Below, in pieces: positions 21,801-32,059 of a stretch of DNA of 64,000 nt. The notes below the pieces were generated by a model. It saw only the letters and a program-made list of their open reading frames with translations, was not told the origin of the DNA and did no database searches. The stretch spans positions 312,501 to 376,500 of the forward strand of contig CANXME010002104.1 of NCBI GenBank assembly GCA_948144175.1, given 5' to 3'. How positions within the stretch are numbered: position 1 is the stretch's first letter; each line of letters starts with the position of its first letter. This stretch comes from Closterium sp. NIES-65. Lineage: Eukaryota > Streptophyta > Zygnematophyceae > Desmidiales > Closteriaceae. Both the position numbers and the translations under genes were made by a program.

Positions 21801-24800
21801 TCCCACCTCCCCCTTCCCCAATGCTATCCCTCTTCGCATCTCTTCTTCTCTCCCCCACCAGCCACTGGCTCTCAGCCTGCTGCGATAACACCCTCGCTGC
21901 ACCCCCACACCCATGTGCTCGCTGGGGCGAGGAAGCAGGGGCAGGCAGAGGGCGGGGAGGGGGGAAGGCTGGAGACGGATGGTAGAGATGGGGAGGCATG
22001 GGCGGAAGGCATGGGGCGGGCCGATGGCGAGGTGGGCGGCGGGAGGAGGGACGTGGCGGCGGGTGGCATGGGCAGGGAGGCGAAGAAGAAAGGCAGCAAG
22101 CGACAGTCGGTGAGTGGCAGCAGGCAGGGAGACATTCTAGGTGATACACACAACTGTGGCTCCAGTGTATGACTTCCTCTCACGCTAATGCTTCAAGTTT
22201 TGTCCCTACTTTTACCCACATTCAAACTCTCGCTAGTTCTGTTCTGCCACACCCCTCCCTGCCCCTCCCACTCTCCAGTCCCCCCACCATCTGCCCTCAC
22301 CGCCAGGAGCGCACGCCCTGCCACCTGCCACCACACCCTCGCAAGTGGAGGCAGCAGGCGCTCTCCCTCTGCCGCCCGCCCATGGCGATGTGCTGGGCGG
22401 GTCCCCGGGCAGCATGGACCTCGCTGCTGCACGCGTGCCTGGCAGCGATGTTGCTGATGATGCTGATGGTGCTGATGACGCCCTGCCATGGTCTCCCATG
22501 GAGGAGCAGGTGCGTGCATGCCATGACATGGCCATGGCCATGGTGTCACATGCCTCGTTCGTAAGCACGTATCCTTGTTGTTCCCCCCCGCGTCTCACGT
22601 TCCATTCGGCCACAATCTTCCATCACTGACCCCTCCCCGCGGTGTGCGCTGCTGGCAGGTGCTGCTGGCAGAGGTGGGCGAGCTGGATTTTGAATGCCAA
22701 GCCTCTTCCCTTGTGGTGTGCCGTGCTGGCAGGTGCTACTGGCAATGGTGAGCGACCTGGGCACCAACTGGCGCCTTCTTAATCGCAATGCCCCCCCTTC
22801 CCGCCCCTCCCTCCCCATGGTGTGCCCTCCCTGGCAGGTGCTACTGGCAGTGGTGAGCGACCTGGGCACCAACTGGCGCCTTGTCACCGATGTGCTGCTC
22901 TCCATCACGCACCTCACTGTGAGCCCGCCCTCTCCATCACGCACCTCACTGTGACCCCGCCCTCTCCATCACGCACCTCACTGTGACCCCGCCCTCTCCA
23001 TCACGCACCTCACTGTGACCCCGCCCTCTCCATCACGCACCTCACTGTGACCCCGCCCTCTCCATCACGCACCTCACTGTGACCCCGCCCTCTCCATCAC
23101 GCACCTCACTGTGACCCCGCCCTCTCCATCACGCACCTCACTGTGACCCCGCCCTCTCCATCACGCACCTCACTGTGACCCCGCCCTCTCCATCACGCAC
23201 CTCACTGTGACCCCGCCCTCTCCATCACGCACCTCACTGTGACCCCGCCCTCTCCATCACGCACCTCACTGTGACCCCGCCCTCTCCATCACGCACCTCA
23301 CTGTGACCCCGCCCTCTCCATCACGCACCTCACTGTGACCCCGCCCTCTCCATCACGCACCTCACTGTGACCCCGCCCTCTCCATCACGCACCTCACTGT
23401 GAGCCCGTCCCCGGCCAGCCTTTGCTGATTCCGTGCACACACCACAGTGACCCCATGCTCTCCTCTGTGCACTGTATGCCGCCATCATGTGTTCTCATAC
23501 CCCCCTCACCAGGGCGTGTATCGCAGTCCCAGTCAGTGTGAGCGCCGTCACAGCGCCCTCCTCTCCTCGCCCCCTGTCCCCTCCTCTGCGCCCTTAAAGG
23601 TCAGTCGCATCTCCACCTTCGATTCCCCTTCCCATCCCGCCCTTTCCCCCTTCCTGCACCACTCGTTGCACATTCCAACCGCCCTCTCATGCCACTGACG
23701 AGGTCATGTGGGAACGTACTGCAGCAATGTGTAAAGTGTCACATCACCCACCCCTCGCCCCCTGTTGCCTTGTGTGCGTCGGCAGGAGGCGGGGCGGGGC
23801 GGGGGGCAGTGGGTGGGGGGCGAGGAGGACGTGTTGAGGGAGCACCGACAGGCAGTGCTGACAATCTTCTCCAAACACCATGCTCGCATGCTGGCCGTGA
23901 GTCCTTTGGAAGAAACTTAAAGCCCAAGACCTGAATTGCTCAACGCAAGTCAACGCGGGACAAAACTGTGGGCAGCGGGAGGCAAACTGTTGTAATTCGG
24001 GTTTTGGGATTTAAGTGCATGCTATGAGTCAACAAGTGAATGCTAGCCCTGATTGTACACTCACTTTCTGTTTTTTGCGTGTCTGTGCTGGGTGTGCGCG
24101 CGCGCTCGTACACGTGCGTTTTTGTGTTGACATATGCATGCGCGCATGCGTGGGGGAGCAGTTGGAGGCACAGGAGTTGAAGCAGCAGGTGCAGCCACAC
24201 GCCTCTCACCTCCTCGTCCTCTCCAACGTCGCTGCCTCCTCGCCCTCCGCGCCCATGCCACCCAGGTGTGTGTGACACGTCACCCATCCTCTGGTGCCGC
24301 CCAGGTATGTATGTATGACACGTCATCCACCCTCCTGTGCCTCTCATGTATGTACGACAGGTAACGCACTCTCCTCTGCTCCCATCTCGCCCATCCATTC
24401 CCGCTGCTACGCCACCATGCTCTCCTGTCTCTGTCACCCCACTCCACTCTCTCCCCCATCTACCCCGTCCCCATCCCCTCCTCCCCATTTCTTCCTTCCC
24501 ATTCCGTCATCACAACCCCATCACCGCTGTTTAACACATCCTCCAGTTTGCCTACCCTGTGCCCACCCTCCGTGCTCCCTGTGCGGCGCCACAGCCCCTT
24601 GGATCTCAGCAGCAGCCCCCCGCTCCCACCAGTTGATGCACCCACGCTCGCTCTCACTACTGCTGCTGCTGCCACATATGCTGCCTCGGGAGCCACACTG
24701 CCAGCCGCCACCATTGCAACAGCAGCAGCGGCAGCAGGGGCTGGCAGTGGTGCAGAGGGGGCAAGTGGTGCAGCAGTGGCATCAGCAGCGTCTGCAAACT

Positions 24801-26403
24801 ATGTGTCAGCATCAACCCCACCACAGGCCCACATGCCCACTCAGTCAATCGCCTCTCGCACTTCCCTCCCCTCCCTGCCACACTTCCCTTCCTTCTCCAC
24901 TACACTCCCCCACCCCGCCTTCCAATCCCCTTCACCTTCTCCCCACACCCCTCCCTTTCCCAGCAGACCCACTCCTCCTCCCACTCTCCCGCTCCCTCAC
25001 TCCATGCCCATTGCCTCCCCGCCCTCTCTCTCCACCACCCCCCCTCCTCCTGTCACGGGACCCATCCCCCAAGTCCCCCCAGCCCCCATGCAAGTGTCCT
25101 CTGCTGCCACTGCTGCCCCTACCATGGCCTCACCGACACCTGCTGCAATGGCTGCCACAAAAACAGGCACTGCCACTGCACACTCTGCTTCTCCCTCCGC
25201 CCCTGCTGCCTCCCCCTCCCTCCATGCATCTTCCACTCTCCACACTGCCTCTGCTGGAGCCGCTCCCACTGCCACTACTCCGTATGGTAACCAGACGGCC
25301 ATGGGACACAGTAACCAGACGGGCATGGCACATGGTAACCAGACGGGCATGGCACATGGTAACCAGACGGGCATGGCACATGGTAACCAGACGGGCATGG
25401 CACATGGTAACCAGACGGGCATGGCACATGGTAACCAGACGTCCATGGCACATGGTAACCAGACGTCCATGGCACATGGTAACCAGACGTCCATGGCACA
25501 CAGTCATGGTGGGAGCATGTCACAAGCCTCTATGCATGGCCATGGCCGCTCATCTCCTCACGGGGTACCTCATGGCTATGCACCTCCACACACCCACCCA
25601 CATCCCCATGCACACTCATACAGCCATACATACACCCATGCACACACCCATGCGCACACCCATGCGCGCACGCATCCTCACGCCCATCCTCACGCCCATC
25701 CACACATGCATGCCCACATGCAGCAGTCGGCACTGCCATTCCCCCAGTCCCCTGCACATGCGCACCCACATGCCTCTGCCCTCCCGCCATCGTCCACACC
25801 CCACGCCCCTTCGCCTACAACCGCCCCGCCACATGGCCCCCCAAGGGCTCCTGCTGCTGGGGGCGTAGCTAAGGGACCGTCAGCGCCCGTGGGGGGCACA
25901 GGGGGGCGCAGCGCGGGTGGTGGTGCAGGTCGGGGGGCTGGTGGGAATGTGCAGGGGGGCAGAGGAAGGGGTGCGGAGGTGGCGGGGATTGCATTGCCGG
26001 GCAGCAAAGCGACAGTGCCTCTCAGGTATGAGTTCATAGTTTTCCCCGTTATAGTGCCGTGGTTTACTGTTAACACTGGTGTGTTGTATGTCATGTGATT
26101 CTCACACCTGATATTGATACCCTTTTGTCCTTGGGCACCATGCACCTTTTTTCTGAATCAATACCCATCACTACTCAAACTGTTCCTCTGGCTATGTCTG
26201 TCTGCCTTTTCGCCCCAGCAACGTCAGAGGTCACACTCGGGTGCAGCAGCACCGAGGGCCAGCCATGCGGCCACAGCAGCAGCAGCAGGGACAGCAGCAG
26301 CAGCAACAACGGCAGCTGCAGCATCAACAGCAGCAGCAGCAACAACAGCAATGGCAGCAACAGCAGCAGCATCACCAGCAGCAGCAGACCCAGCAGCAGA
26401 AGC

Positions 26404-26439
<36 letters not shown>

Positions 26440-27510
26440 AGCAGCAGCAACAGAGGCAACAACAACAGCAACAGCAGCAGCAGCAGCAGCAGCAACCGTC
26501 GCAGCCGCAGCAGCAGCACCCCCATGGGAGCGGGCATTCTCAGCCTGCCAGCGGCTTTGCTCCATCTGTGTCTCCATCCGCACCACACCCACGTGCTGTG
26601 CCTGCCACGTCACCTCTTGTGCCTGCCACCCTCCCTGCTGCTGCAAGTCAATGCTTGCCAGGCCTCCCGTCCCTGCCCACTCCTCCCTCTCTCCCCGCCC
26701 CTCCCTCTCTCCCCACTGCCACCTCTCTCCCTACCCCCCCATCACTCCACACAGCACAGACGGTGGGTGCCCTACCTCATTCTGCTCCCGCCCATGCTCC
26801 TGCCACACTCCCTGCCTCCTCTGCTCCTCCACCCTCTTCCCTGCCCCCGTCTCCCGTTACTGCTGTGCCTTCCGCTGCCACCGTGTGTGCCACTGCTGCC
26901 ATGCCTGCCACTGCTGCCCCGGCCACTGCTGCCGTGCCGTCTACTGCTGCCCCGGCCACTGGCAACCGAACTGTGCCATTGGCCTCTGCTGTCCCCTCCT
27001 CCCAGCTGCCTGCTGTCGCCTCCTCCCAGCTGCCTGCTGTCGCCTCCTCCCAGCTGCCTGCTGTCGCCTCCTCCCAGCGGCCTTCTGTCGCCTCCTCCCA
27101 GCAGCCTTCTGTCGCCTCCTCCCAGCGGCCTTCTGTCGCCTCCTCCCAGCAGCCTTCTGTCGCCTCCTCCCAGCAGCCTTCTGTCGCCTCCTCCCAGCTG
27201 CCTGCTGTCGCCTCCTCCCAGCGGCCTTCTGTCGCCTCCTCCCAGCAGCCTTCTGTCGCCTCCTCCCAGCAGCCTTCTGTCGCCTCCTCCCAGCAGCCTT
27301 CTGTCGCCTCCTCCCAGCAGCCTTCTGTCGCCTCCTCCCAGCAGCCTTCTGTCGCCTCCTCCCAGTCACCCCTGGGCCGTGGAAGCAGCGGTCATGCGGC
27401 GAGTGCAGGAGGGGTGGGCAGAGGCAGGGGCGCGCCAGTCACAGGTGTGGCACGGACAGGGGGCACAGCTCCTGTGGCAGCACCAGCACCAGCACCAGCA
27501 CCACCAGCAG

Positions 27511-27556
<46 letters not shown>

Positions 27557-28895
27557 TGCAGTGCATCCTGTCACATCTGCTCTAACCCCGGCAGCATCAG
27601 CAGGTGCAGGAACAGTAGCAGGTAGCAGTGGGAGTGGGAGTGTAAGTCACTTGCCTCTGCAGCAACTGCCTGGCCACGTACCGTCAAGCAATGTGGCAAC
27701 ACATGCAGCAGCAGCAGCAGCAGTGACAGCAGCAGGATCAGCAGCACACACAACAGCAGGTGCGGTAAAAGCAGTGCCATACACAGCAGCAGGTGCAGGA
27801 AGGGGATATACACCTGCACAGCCAAGGCCACAGCAAGTCTTGCCGAGCCCTGCGCTGCCAAGCCAAACAGTGCCAAGCCAAGCTGTACGGAGCCGAGCAA
27901 TACCGAGCCAGGCACTGCCGAGCCAAGCAATGCCGAGCCGAGCAGGACCCAGCCAAGCAGTACCCAGCCAAGCAATACCGAGCCGAGCAGTACCGAGCCA
28001 AGTATTGGCGAGCCAAACAGTATCAAGGCAGGGCGTGGCGAGGCAAGGCATGGGAGGAGCATCAGTGGCAGGCGTGGTTCATGCAGCAAGTGGGCAGACC
28101 TCCATGCACCCCACAGTGCCACACCCACCTGCACTGACACACACAGCCTTTGCTGCCACTGCTTCAATTCCTGCTCGTCCTGCTGCTACTGCTGCCAGTG
28201 CTGCTTACAGTTCTGTTGCCGCTACTGTTGCTATTCCTGTTGCTAGTGCCGCAATTTCTGCTGCTACAGGTGGTGCTGCTGCTATTCCTGCTGGTGGTGG
28301 TGTTGCTGCTGATCGTGCAGGTGTGGCAGGAGCAGGTACGGCAGGTGTGCCTGGTGTGGAAATGGCTAAAGCAGTGGGAGTTGCGGGGGGCGAGAGGGCA
28401 GGAGGAGTAGCAGCACACACACGACATGTGGCGCTGCAGAATGGGCCGCAATCGCAATTGCAGCACACACACCCACAGCAACCACACTCACAGCAACCAC
28501 ATGCAGCTTTGTCAGGCTTGGGAGCACTGACCACCACGGCACCAACCACAGCAGCACCAATCACAGCAGCACCAATCACAGCAGCACCAATCACAGCAGC
28601 ACCAATCACAGCAGCACCAATCACAGCAGCACCAATCACAGCAGCATCAATCACAGCAGCACCAACCACAGCAGCACCAATCACAGCAGCACCAACCACA
28701 GCAGCATCAGTAGTACCAGTCACAGGAGCACACACAACAGTGTCAGCGGTGGGCTCAGCAGCAGTATCAGGTGACTCCCAGGCACGCCCCTCGCATGCAT
28801 CGCCAGCAGCAGACACAGCAGTGAGCCCAGGCTCTGCAGCACCAGCAGCAGGAGTGCCGTCTGTGGGAGCAGCAGCAGCGCCAACCCAGCTGTGA
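12885..28895 (+). CDS. EAF1: EAF1/Vid21-like scaffold of the NuA4 histone acetyltransferase complex, giant multi-exon gene
   Basis: Exons, all phase-compatible: 12885-13079, 13323-13459, 13835-15605, 15760-15993, 16322-16873, 18691-20253, 21400-21559, 21862-22109, 22279-22509, 22838-22918, 23513-23599, 23786-23896, 24162-24265, 24547-26025, 26219-28895; total about 3,200 residues. Plant EAF1 hallmarks occur in order: ELLRFLEEGGDVFDFPF near the N-terminus; an HSA helix WDYVLQEMAWLALDFQQ then ERLWKRAAASHLATC; PWSPMEEQ before a SANT-like VVSDLGTNWRLVTDVL; YRSPSQCERRH; and a long Gln-rich tail. HSA binds actin/Arp4 and SANT binds histone tails in this nuclear complex. It is longer than land-plant EAF1 through acidic, Gly-rich and repetitive inserts. 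Weak points: the start codon, the HSA 3' side, and whether coding sequence exists between 16.9 and 18.7 kb. Confidence 0.85.
13460..13607 (+). repeat. Donor-anchored array, 4 copies of 37 bp, EAF1 intron 2
   Basis: Exon 2 ends at cccag|gtgcgctc. The unit runs gtgcgctcacgcccc through cccccag and repeats four times, each copy ending in CAG|GT, so it looks like an acceptor and a donor at once. Only about 7 bp of exon are included. Confidence 0.85.
15760..16873 (+). other. HSA-domain exons of EAF1
   Basis: Exon 15760-15993 ends in WDYVLQEMAWLALDFQQ and the next opens with ERLWKRAAASHLATCAQR, the conserved core of the HSA domain. Past 16375 the frame stays open but turns into Gly/Arg/Glu-rich sequence. 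Another frame nearby gives RRKARQVGEAVVLLLLALSP, which looks more like the rest of an HSA helix, so an additional intron or frame change is possible here. Confidence 0.65.
16874..16945 (+). repeat. Donor-anchored short array, 12-bp unit, EAF1 intron 5
   Basis: The exon ends gtggacgag|gtgagggg. After a short divergent stretch, cgaggtgagggg is repeated four to five times, so the GAG|GTGAGG donor is offered repeatedly. Confidence 0.75.
17184..17303. repeat. (CCCT)n microsatellite
   Basis: About 30 nearly perfect copies of the tetranucleotide lie in the region assigned to an EAF1 intron, shortly before the 30-bp array. Confidence 0.95.
17476..18497 (+). repeat. 30-bp intronic tandem array, 32 full units, starting beside a donor-like site
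   Basis: Units from 17521 to 18480 run cttttctgcccatgtaccgc then ccNNNtatgc. The array starts right after gtaagg at 17476, following degenerate partial units. Variation is almost confined to one dinucleotide: 13 units have CG, 12 have CA and 7 have TG, exactly the two CpG-deamination products. All frames on both strands stay open, so long spurious reading frames cross it. Confidence 0.93.
18691..20253 (+). other. Large low-complexity EAF1 exon
   Basis: After tttacag a 521-codon frame opens with DHMTLPPASSPDPF and ends at aag|gtaaag. It is Pro/Ser-rich at first, then Gly/Gln/Glu-rich with GRGG-type repeats and a (GGGTGG)n tract near 20126-20168. Phase agrees with the exons on both sides. It has no recognisable domain and is probably disordered. 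Confidence 0.65.
20277..21244 (+). repeat. 29-bp intronic tandem array, about 32 copies
   Basis: The unit begins gtatgtgtgtgg and continues accatgacgtgcatgtg. It starts about 20 bp after the donor at 20253 and ends with two copies of a changed version carrying tcccgccctgca. Each unit contains GTATGT (donor-like), TGACGTG (bZIP-type ACGT core) and GCATG (RY-like). Confidence 0.93.
21701..21755 (+). repeat. 17-bp triplicate in an EAF1 intron
   Basis: tttgccagaacaaggcc occurs three times in direct tandem, between the 21400-21559 and 21862-22109 exons. It is not at an exon edge. Confidence 0.85.
22660..22790 (+). repeat. Two echo exons of the EAF1 SANT exon
   Basis: The real exon at 22838 follows ctggcag and opens gtgctactggcagtggtgag. 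Two earlier copies each follow ctggcag: gtgctgctggcagaggtggg at 22660, lost after about 30 bp, and gtgctactggcaatggtgag at 22732, which continues through gacctgggcaccaactggcg before decaying. The nearer copy is the better preserved. Confidence 0.9.
22838..23599 (+). other. SANT/Myb-like exons of EAF1
   Basis: Exons 22838-22918 and 23513-23599, after the PWSPMEEQ exon, give VLLAVVSDLGTNWRLVTDVL, LSITHLT, GVYRSPSQCERRHSALL. This follows the plant EAF1 SANT region (hydrophobic helix, G.NW, then a Cys.ER.H recognition-helix end). The intron between them is almost entirely the 32-bp donor array. Confidence 0.85.
22919..23398 (+). repeat. Donor-anchored array, 15 copies of 32 bp, in the SANT intron of EAF1
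   Basis: The exon ends ctctccatcacgcacctcact|gtgagc. The unit is about 21 nt of that exon end plus 11 intron nt (gtgaccccgcc). The span is exactly 15 x 32 bp and copies look identical except for gtgagc instead of gtgacc at the first and last junctions. Confidence 0.95.
24253..24362 (+). repeat. Donor-edge repeats, 2-3 degenerate copies, EAF1 intron
   Basis: The exon ends gccacccag|gtgtgtgacacgtcac; then gccgcccag|gtatgtatgtatgacacgtc and tgtatgtacgacag|gtaacg follow. The exon edge and intron start recur together at about 37-bp spacing. Confidence 0.7.
25288..25503 (+). repeat. Coding tandem repeat, 9 copies of an 8-residue unit (NQTGMAHG)
   Basis: Within the 24547-26025 exon of EAF1 a 24-bp unit repeats in frame: NQTAMGHS once, NQTGMAHG five times, then three NQTSMAH(G/S) units. 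A His/Pro-rich stretch follows. The codons are almost invariant, which suggests recent expansion. Confidence 0.9.
26998..27357 (+). repeat. Coding tandem repeat, 15 copies of SSQxPxVA
   Basis: In the last EAF1 exon a 24-bp unit repeats in frame as SSQLPAVA, SSQRPSVA and SSQQPSVA variants. It lies between a poly-Gln/CAG region (about 26262-26510) and an Ala/Pro-rich tail. Confidence 0.9.
28540..28711 (+). repeat. Coding tandem repeat, about 12 copies of a 15-bp unit (APITA)
   Basis: caccaatcacagcag and close variants repeat in frame near the EAF1 C-terminus as AAPITAAPTTA. The stop codon at 28893-28895 follows within 200 bp. Confidence 0.9.
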
Positions 28896-29417
28896 CAGCA
28901 GCAGCGAGAGCCGCAACACCACAGGCTCCTTCCGCAGTACCTTAGTAATGTAGTAATGCCAATTTGTGTACAGACAGGGAGTTTGCTTCTGCAAATGCAG
29001 TTTCATCAGCAAGCTTGTCCTGGAACAATGACAATAGGAACTTCTATAAGGGATTGTTTCTTTCCAGGTTGTGGGCAACTCGTTGGAAATTGGTTTAGTA
29101 TTTGTCTTAGGAATTCAAAAATGGGCCAACATATTACCAGTTGTAGTTGCGTTACCGAACCGAGTCTTTGTACAGCGCAACTGCCCCTCACCTATCACGG
29201 GTGGCGGTACTGTCAAGGGCGTACCCAACCGCGCGGCTCCCCCATTATCAACCGCACTTCCCTCCCCTTCCCCCGCGTGCATTGCCCCCCTGCGCGCACC
29301 CTTATCCCCTCTCCCCTTTTCTCCCTCATCTCATCATCCCTCCACCTGTTCTCTCATCGCGACCCCCACCGAACTAACTCCTGCCCGCGTAGCGTCTCCA
29401 CACCACCCATCCCTGAA
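28896..29417. other. Intergenic between EAF1 stop and bS6c start
   Basis: It holds the expected EAF1 3' untranslated end (A+T richer from 28930 to 29160) and a C-rich leader just before the bS6c start. No other gene is seen. Confidence 0.5.
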
Positions 29418-30506
29418 ATGGCGGGTGCTCTTGCCCTGCGCGTCCCCGTGGCGGCGGCAGCCGTGCCGGCCGCCGGCCTGACTCAACCCGCTGTACACTC
29501 CCTAAGGCGCGCCGCACTCGTGCCGCTGCGTGTACGTCAAGCCGCCTCACTCGCCGCGCAGCAGCAGGCGAAGCGCGGTGCCGTAGTAGCGCCGCGCAAC
29601 GTGGCAATGGCTGATTCGCTGACGGCGGAGGAGGAGGGCGCGGCGCGTCAGTCGTACCCGGCGGGCGTGCATCGGTACGAGGCGATGGTGGTGCTGCGAC
29701 CCGACCTCACGGAGGACGAACGCGTCGCGCTCACCGAGCGATACGAAGAGGTGTGTCGCAGGGATGGAGGGATGCGACGAGGTGCGTCGCAGGGACGGAA
29801 CGATGCGACGAGGTGCGTCGCAGGGACGGAACGATGCGACGAGGTGCGTCGCAGGGACGGAACGATTCGACGACGTGCGTCGCCGTCGCGCGACTGTGCG
29901 CGCATTCCGCTTTCCCCTGTTAGCCCTTCACGACCCGGCCCTCTGTCGGTCATTCGCTTGTACGAACCCCGACTGTGCCGTGTTTCTTGCTTCTCTCCCT
30001 TCGCCCTCGCAATTTTCCCCTGTCTTCCCGCTCACTCTTCCCCGTGTATACGCACCCCTCTCGTCTGCACTCACTTCATGTGCACTCCCCTCATGCGCAC
30101 TCCCCTCATGCGCACTCCCCTCATGCGCACTCCCCTCATGCGCACTCCCCTCATGCGCACTTCCCTTCTGCGCACTACCCGCATCGGCACTCCCCTCAAG
30201 CACACGTCTCTCATGCATCCTTCCCCCCTTCCGCTCCCCCTCCCCCCTCCCCCCCCCCACTTTCCGCACGTGCAGTTTCTCGTGGCGGGCGGCGCACTGG
30301 ACGTGGAGATCTTCAACCGCGGCATGCAGCCTTTGGCGTATAGCATAAAGACAAAGAACATGGGCGGCGTGATGAGCCGCTACCTGGACGGCATCTTCTT
30401 CCTGTTCATCTTCGCCGCGCGCTCCGAAGCGCAGGTGAATCTGCAGCAGCGCCTCAACCGCGACGATGACGTCATCCGCTCCACCACCTTCCGCCTCAAG
30501 GCGTGA
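29418..30506 (+). CDS. bS6c: Plastid ribosomal protein bS6c, two exons
   Basis: Exons 29418-29750 and 30276-30506 join in phase 0 to 187 residues. An Ala/Val/Arg-rich presequence without acidic residues covers about 1-60 and fits a plastid transit peptide. The mature part reads YEAMVVLRPDLTEDERVALT, then FLVAGGALDVEIFNRGMQPL, AYSIKTKNMGG, YLDGIFFLFIF, and LNRDDDVIRSTTFRLKA at the end. This is the bS6 fold with the conserved MVVLRPD strand, the R/G..LAY loop and the DDVIR tail. bS6 sits in the central domain of the small subunit next to bS18. The donor after RYEE seeds a short array. The ATG chosen is the first in the frame with a good presequence. Confidence 0.93.
   Translation: MAGALALRVPVAAAAVPAAGLTQPAVHSLRRAALVPLRVRQAASLAAQQQAKRGAVVAPRNVAMADSLTAEEEGAARQSYPAGVHRYEAMVVLRPDLTEDERVALTERYEEVCRRDGGMRRGASQGRNDATRCVAGTERCDEVRRRDGTIRRRASPSRDCARIPLSPVSPSRPGPLSVIRLYEPRLCRVSCFSPFALAIFPCLPAHSSPCIRTPLVCTHFMCTPLMRTPLMRTPLMRTPLMRTPLMRTSLLRTTRIGTPLKHTSLMHPSPLPLPLPPPPPHFPHVQFLVAGGALDVEIFNRGMQPLAYSIKTKNMGGVMSRYLDGIFFLFIFAARSEAQVNLQQRLNRDDDVIRSTTFRLKA
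29751..29877 (+). repeat. Donor-anchored array, about 4 copies of 31 bp, bS6c intron
   Basis: The exon ends gatacgaagag|gtgtgtcgcaggga. Downstream, gatgcgacgag|gtgcgtcgcaggga recurs three times and then a decayed copy appears. The unit joins 11 exon bases (two changes) to 20 intron bases. Confidence 0.9.
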
Positions 30507-30525
30507 CGCGCGCAAACCGCTGCAG

Positions 30526-30987
30526 GTAAGGCGCGGCCAGGGGAGGGGCGGGGAGGTGAGGGGAGGAGAGGAGGGGAGGCGAGACGAGGCGAGATGGGAT
30601 GAGGGGAATATGCGAGGGGAAGAGAGGCCGATTGGAAACAGGAGTGTAAGTGGGAACAGAAAGTGAGTGGATTAGGCACACAGTAAGTGGAATAGTCACA
30701 CGGTGAGTGGAATAGTCACACGGTGAGTGGAATAGGCATAGGGTCTTTGGAATAAGCATAGGGTGTTCGGAATAAGCATAGGGTGTTCGGAATAAGCATA
30801 GGGTGTTTGGAATAAGCATAGGGTGTTTGGAATAAGCATATCGAGTGAAACAGACAGCGGTGGAGTGGAACAGAGAGTTTGAGCATTGATGAGGCAGCGG
30901 AGGGCAGAGTAGGGTAGGGCGAGTGGGGTAGGGCGAGTGGGGTCGCCCCCCTCCTCATGCCTGCAGGAGTGCATGATTGTTTTGCAG
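30526..30987 (+). other. Possible 3'-UTR intron of bS6c with a 20-bp tandem array
   Basis: Twenty bases after the stop codon is a strong donor (gctgcag|gtaagg), and ttttgcag|ggctc at 30980-30987 is a good acceptor. Inside, 30661-30843 carries about nine 20-bp units of two types: ggtgagtggaatagtcacac and a ggaataagcatagggtgtt type. The intron is inferred from motifs only. Confidence 0.45.
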
Positions 30988-31567
30988 GGCTCTACATGGG
31001 GGCATTGTCATACCCATTTTGCTACTTGTCAATCATGCACTCCTGCATCTGATGCCTGTACCAGTAACAATCAAATCTGCTGTTTTTGCCTGGATCATCC
31101 TTGAAAACCTTGGCAGCTGAAGAATCAGATCCCGCTTGAGTTTCGTTTGAAGACCCCACTCATTGTGTTTTCTGCTTTGAAAGGAAGTTGCTGCAATGCC
31201 ACCTCACCTGCTTGGTTTTTGCTGTAGCATAGATAGTCAAAGACTACAATGTGAATATATGATATCACATCAACTCGAGAAACTATTTGCAGGAGATGTA
31301 GAAATTGCTAACAGGGCCAAATTGATAATGGTTGCCCAGATCCAACGGTTGTCAGAACTGACTCGCTTTCGAAATATCACGGGTTTCCTGGCTGGTGATC
31401 TGTGACGAACAAACTTCAGGGGGTTCCGTCGTGAGGGAGCACTCCCGTGCTCGCCCGCTCATGCACTCACCGCTCCGAGTTCATTGTCCCTTTCACCAAC
31501 TGATGAGATGACACGATCCTCTGCCCTCCGAGTTAGCATGCCACATCATACCGTACCTTCCTCTACG

Positions 31568-32059
31568 TACCGTCCGCCCCCGGATAGAAGCGCCCCTGGG
31601 GGTATAAAAAACACTGTTTTTTGGGGGGTGCGCTTATAATTGAGGAATTTCATAAGCGCCGGCGCTTATAAAATGGCAAAAAGAATATATATTTGTTTTA
31701 CACCAAACTGTATATCTCGTTCTACCGATTGTAATCGAGTCAAAAACATATAGGGTCGCAAATCTGATTCTCGCGCAGCTTGGCAGGGAGTGATTCCCTG
31801 CCAGCTCGCCCTGACAAAATTACAGCACATGCTGACTAGACGCGCAAAAAGTGAGTTCAGAGTGTGGGAAATCGAAATTGTAGTTAGTTTCCCTGATTAT
31901 GCGAAATTCGTTTCTGAAATTTGAAAGGTTTTCAAATGAAAAACAAACATGCGCTTATAATATATCATCTTTTTCTAGGGGGTGCGCTTATAATCGAGGA
32001 CAGGATATAAGCGCCGGCGCTTATCCGAGGCCTGCGCTTCTATCCGGGGGCTTACGGTA
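31568..32059. mobile_element. Short terminal-inverted-repeat (MITE-like) element, about 0.49 kb
   Basis: The left end ta|ccgtccgcccccggatagaa matches the reverse complement of the right end (ta|ccgtaagcccccggatagaa) with two mismatches, and both are bordered by TA, a possible target duplication. Near each end is a copy of ggtgcgcttataatNgagg followed by the perfect 18-bp palindrome ataagcgccggcgcttat (31652-31669 and 32007-32024). The interior is A+T-rich and has no transposase. The family is unknown; TA flanks suit Tc1/mariner-like or related elements. Confidence 0.75.

Noticed and set aside
22919..23398. CRISPR-like array of 32-bp repeats
   Set aside because: Contiguous identical units with no spacers, explained as exon-edge duplication.
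31196..31405. 69-codon frame MPPHLLGFCC...
   Set aside because: Isolated, no splice or family support, lies between the bS6c 3' region and the TIR element.
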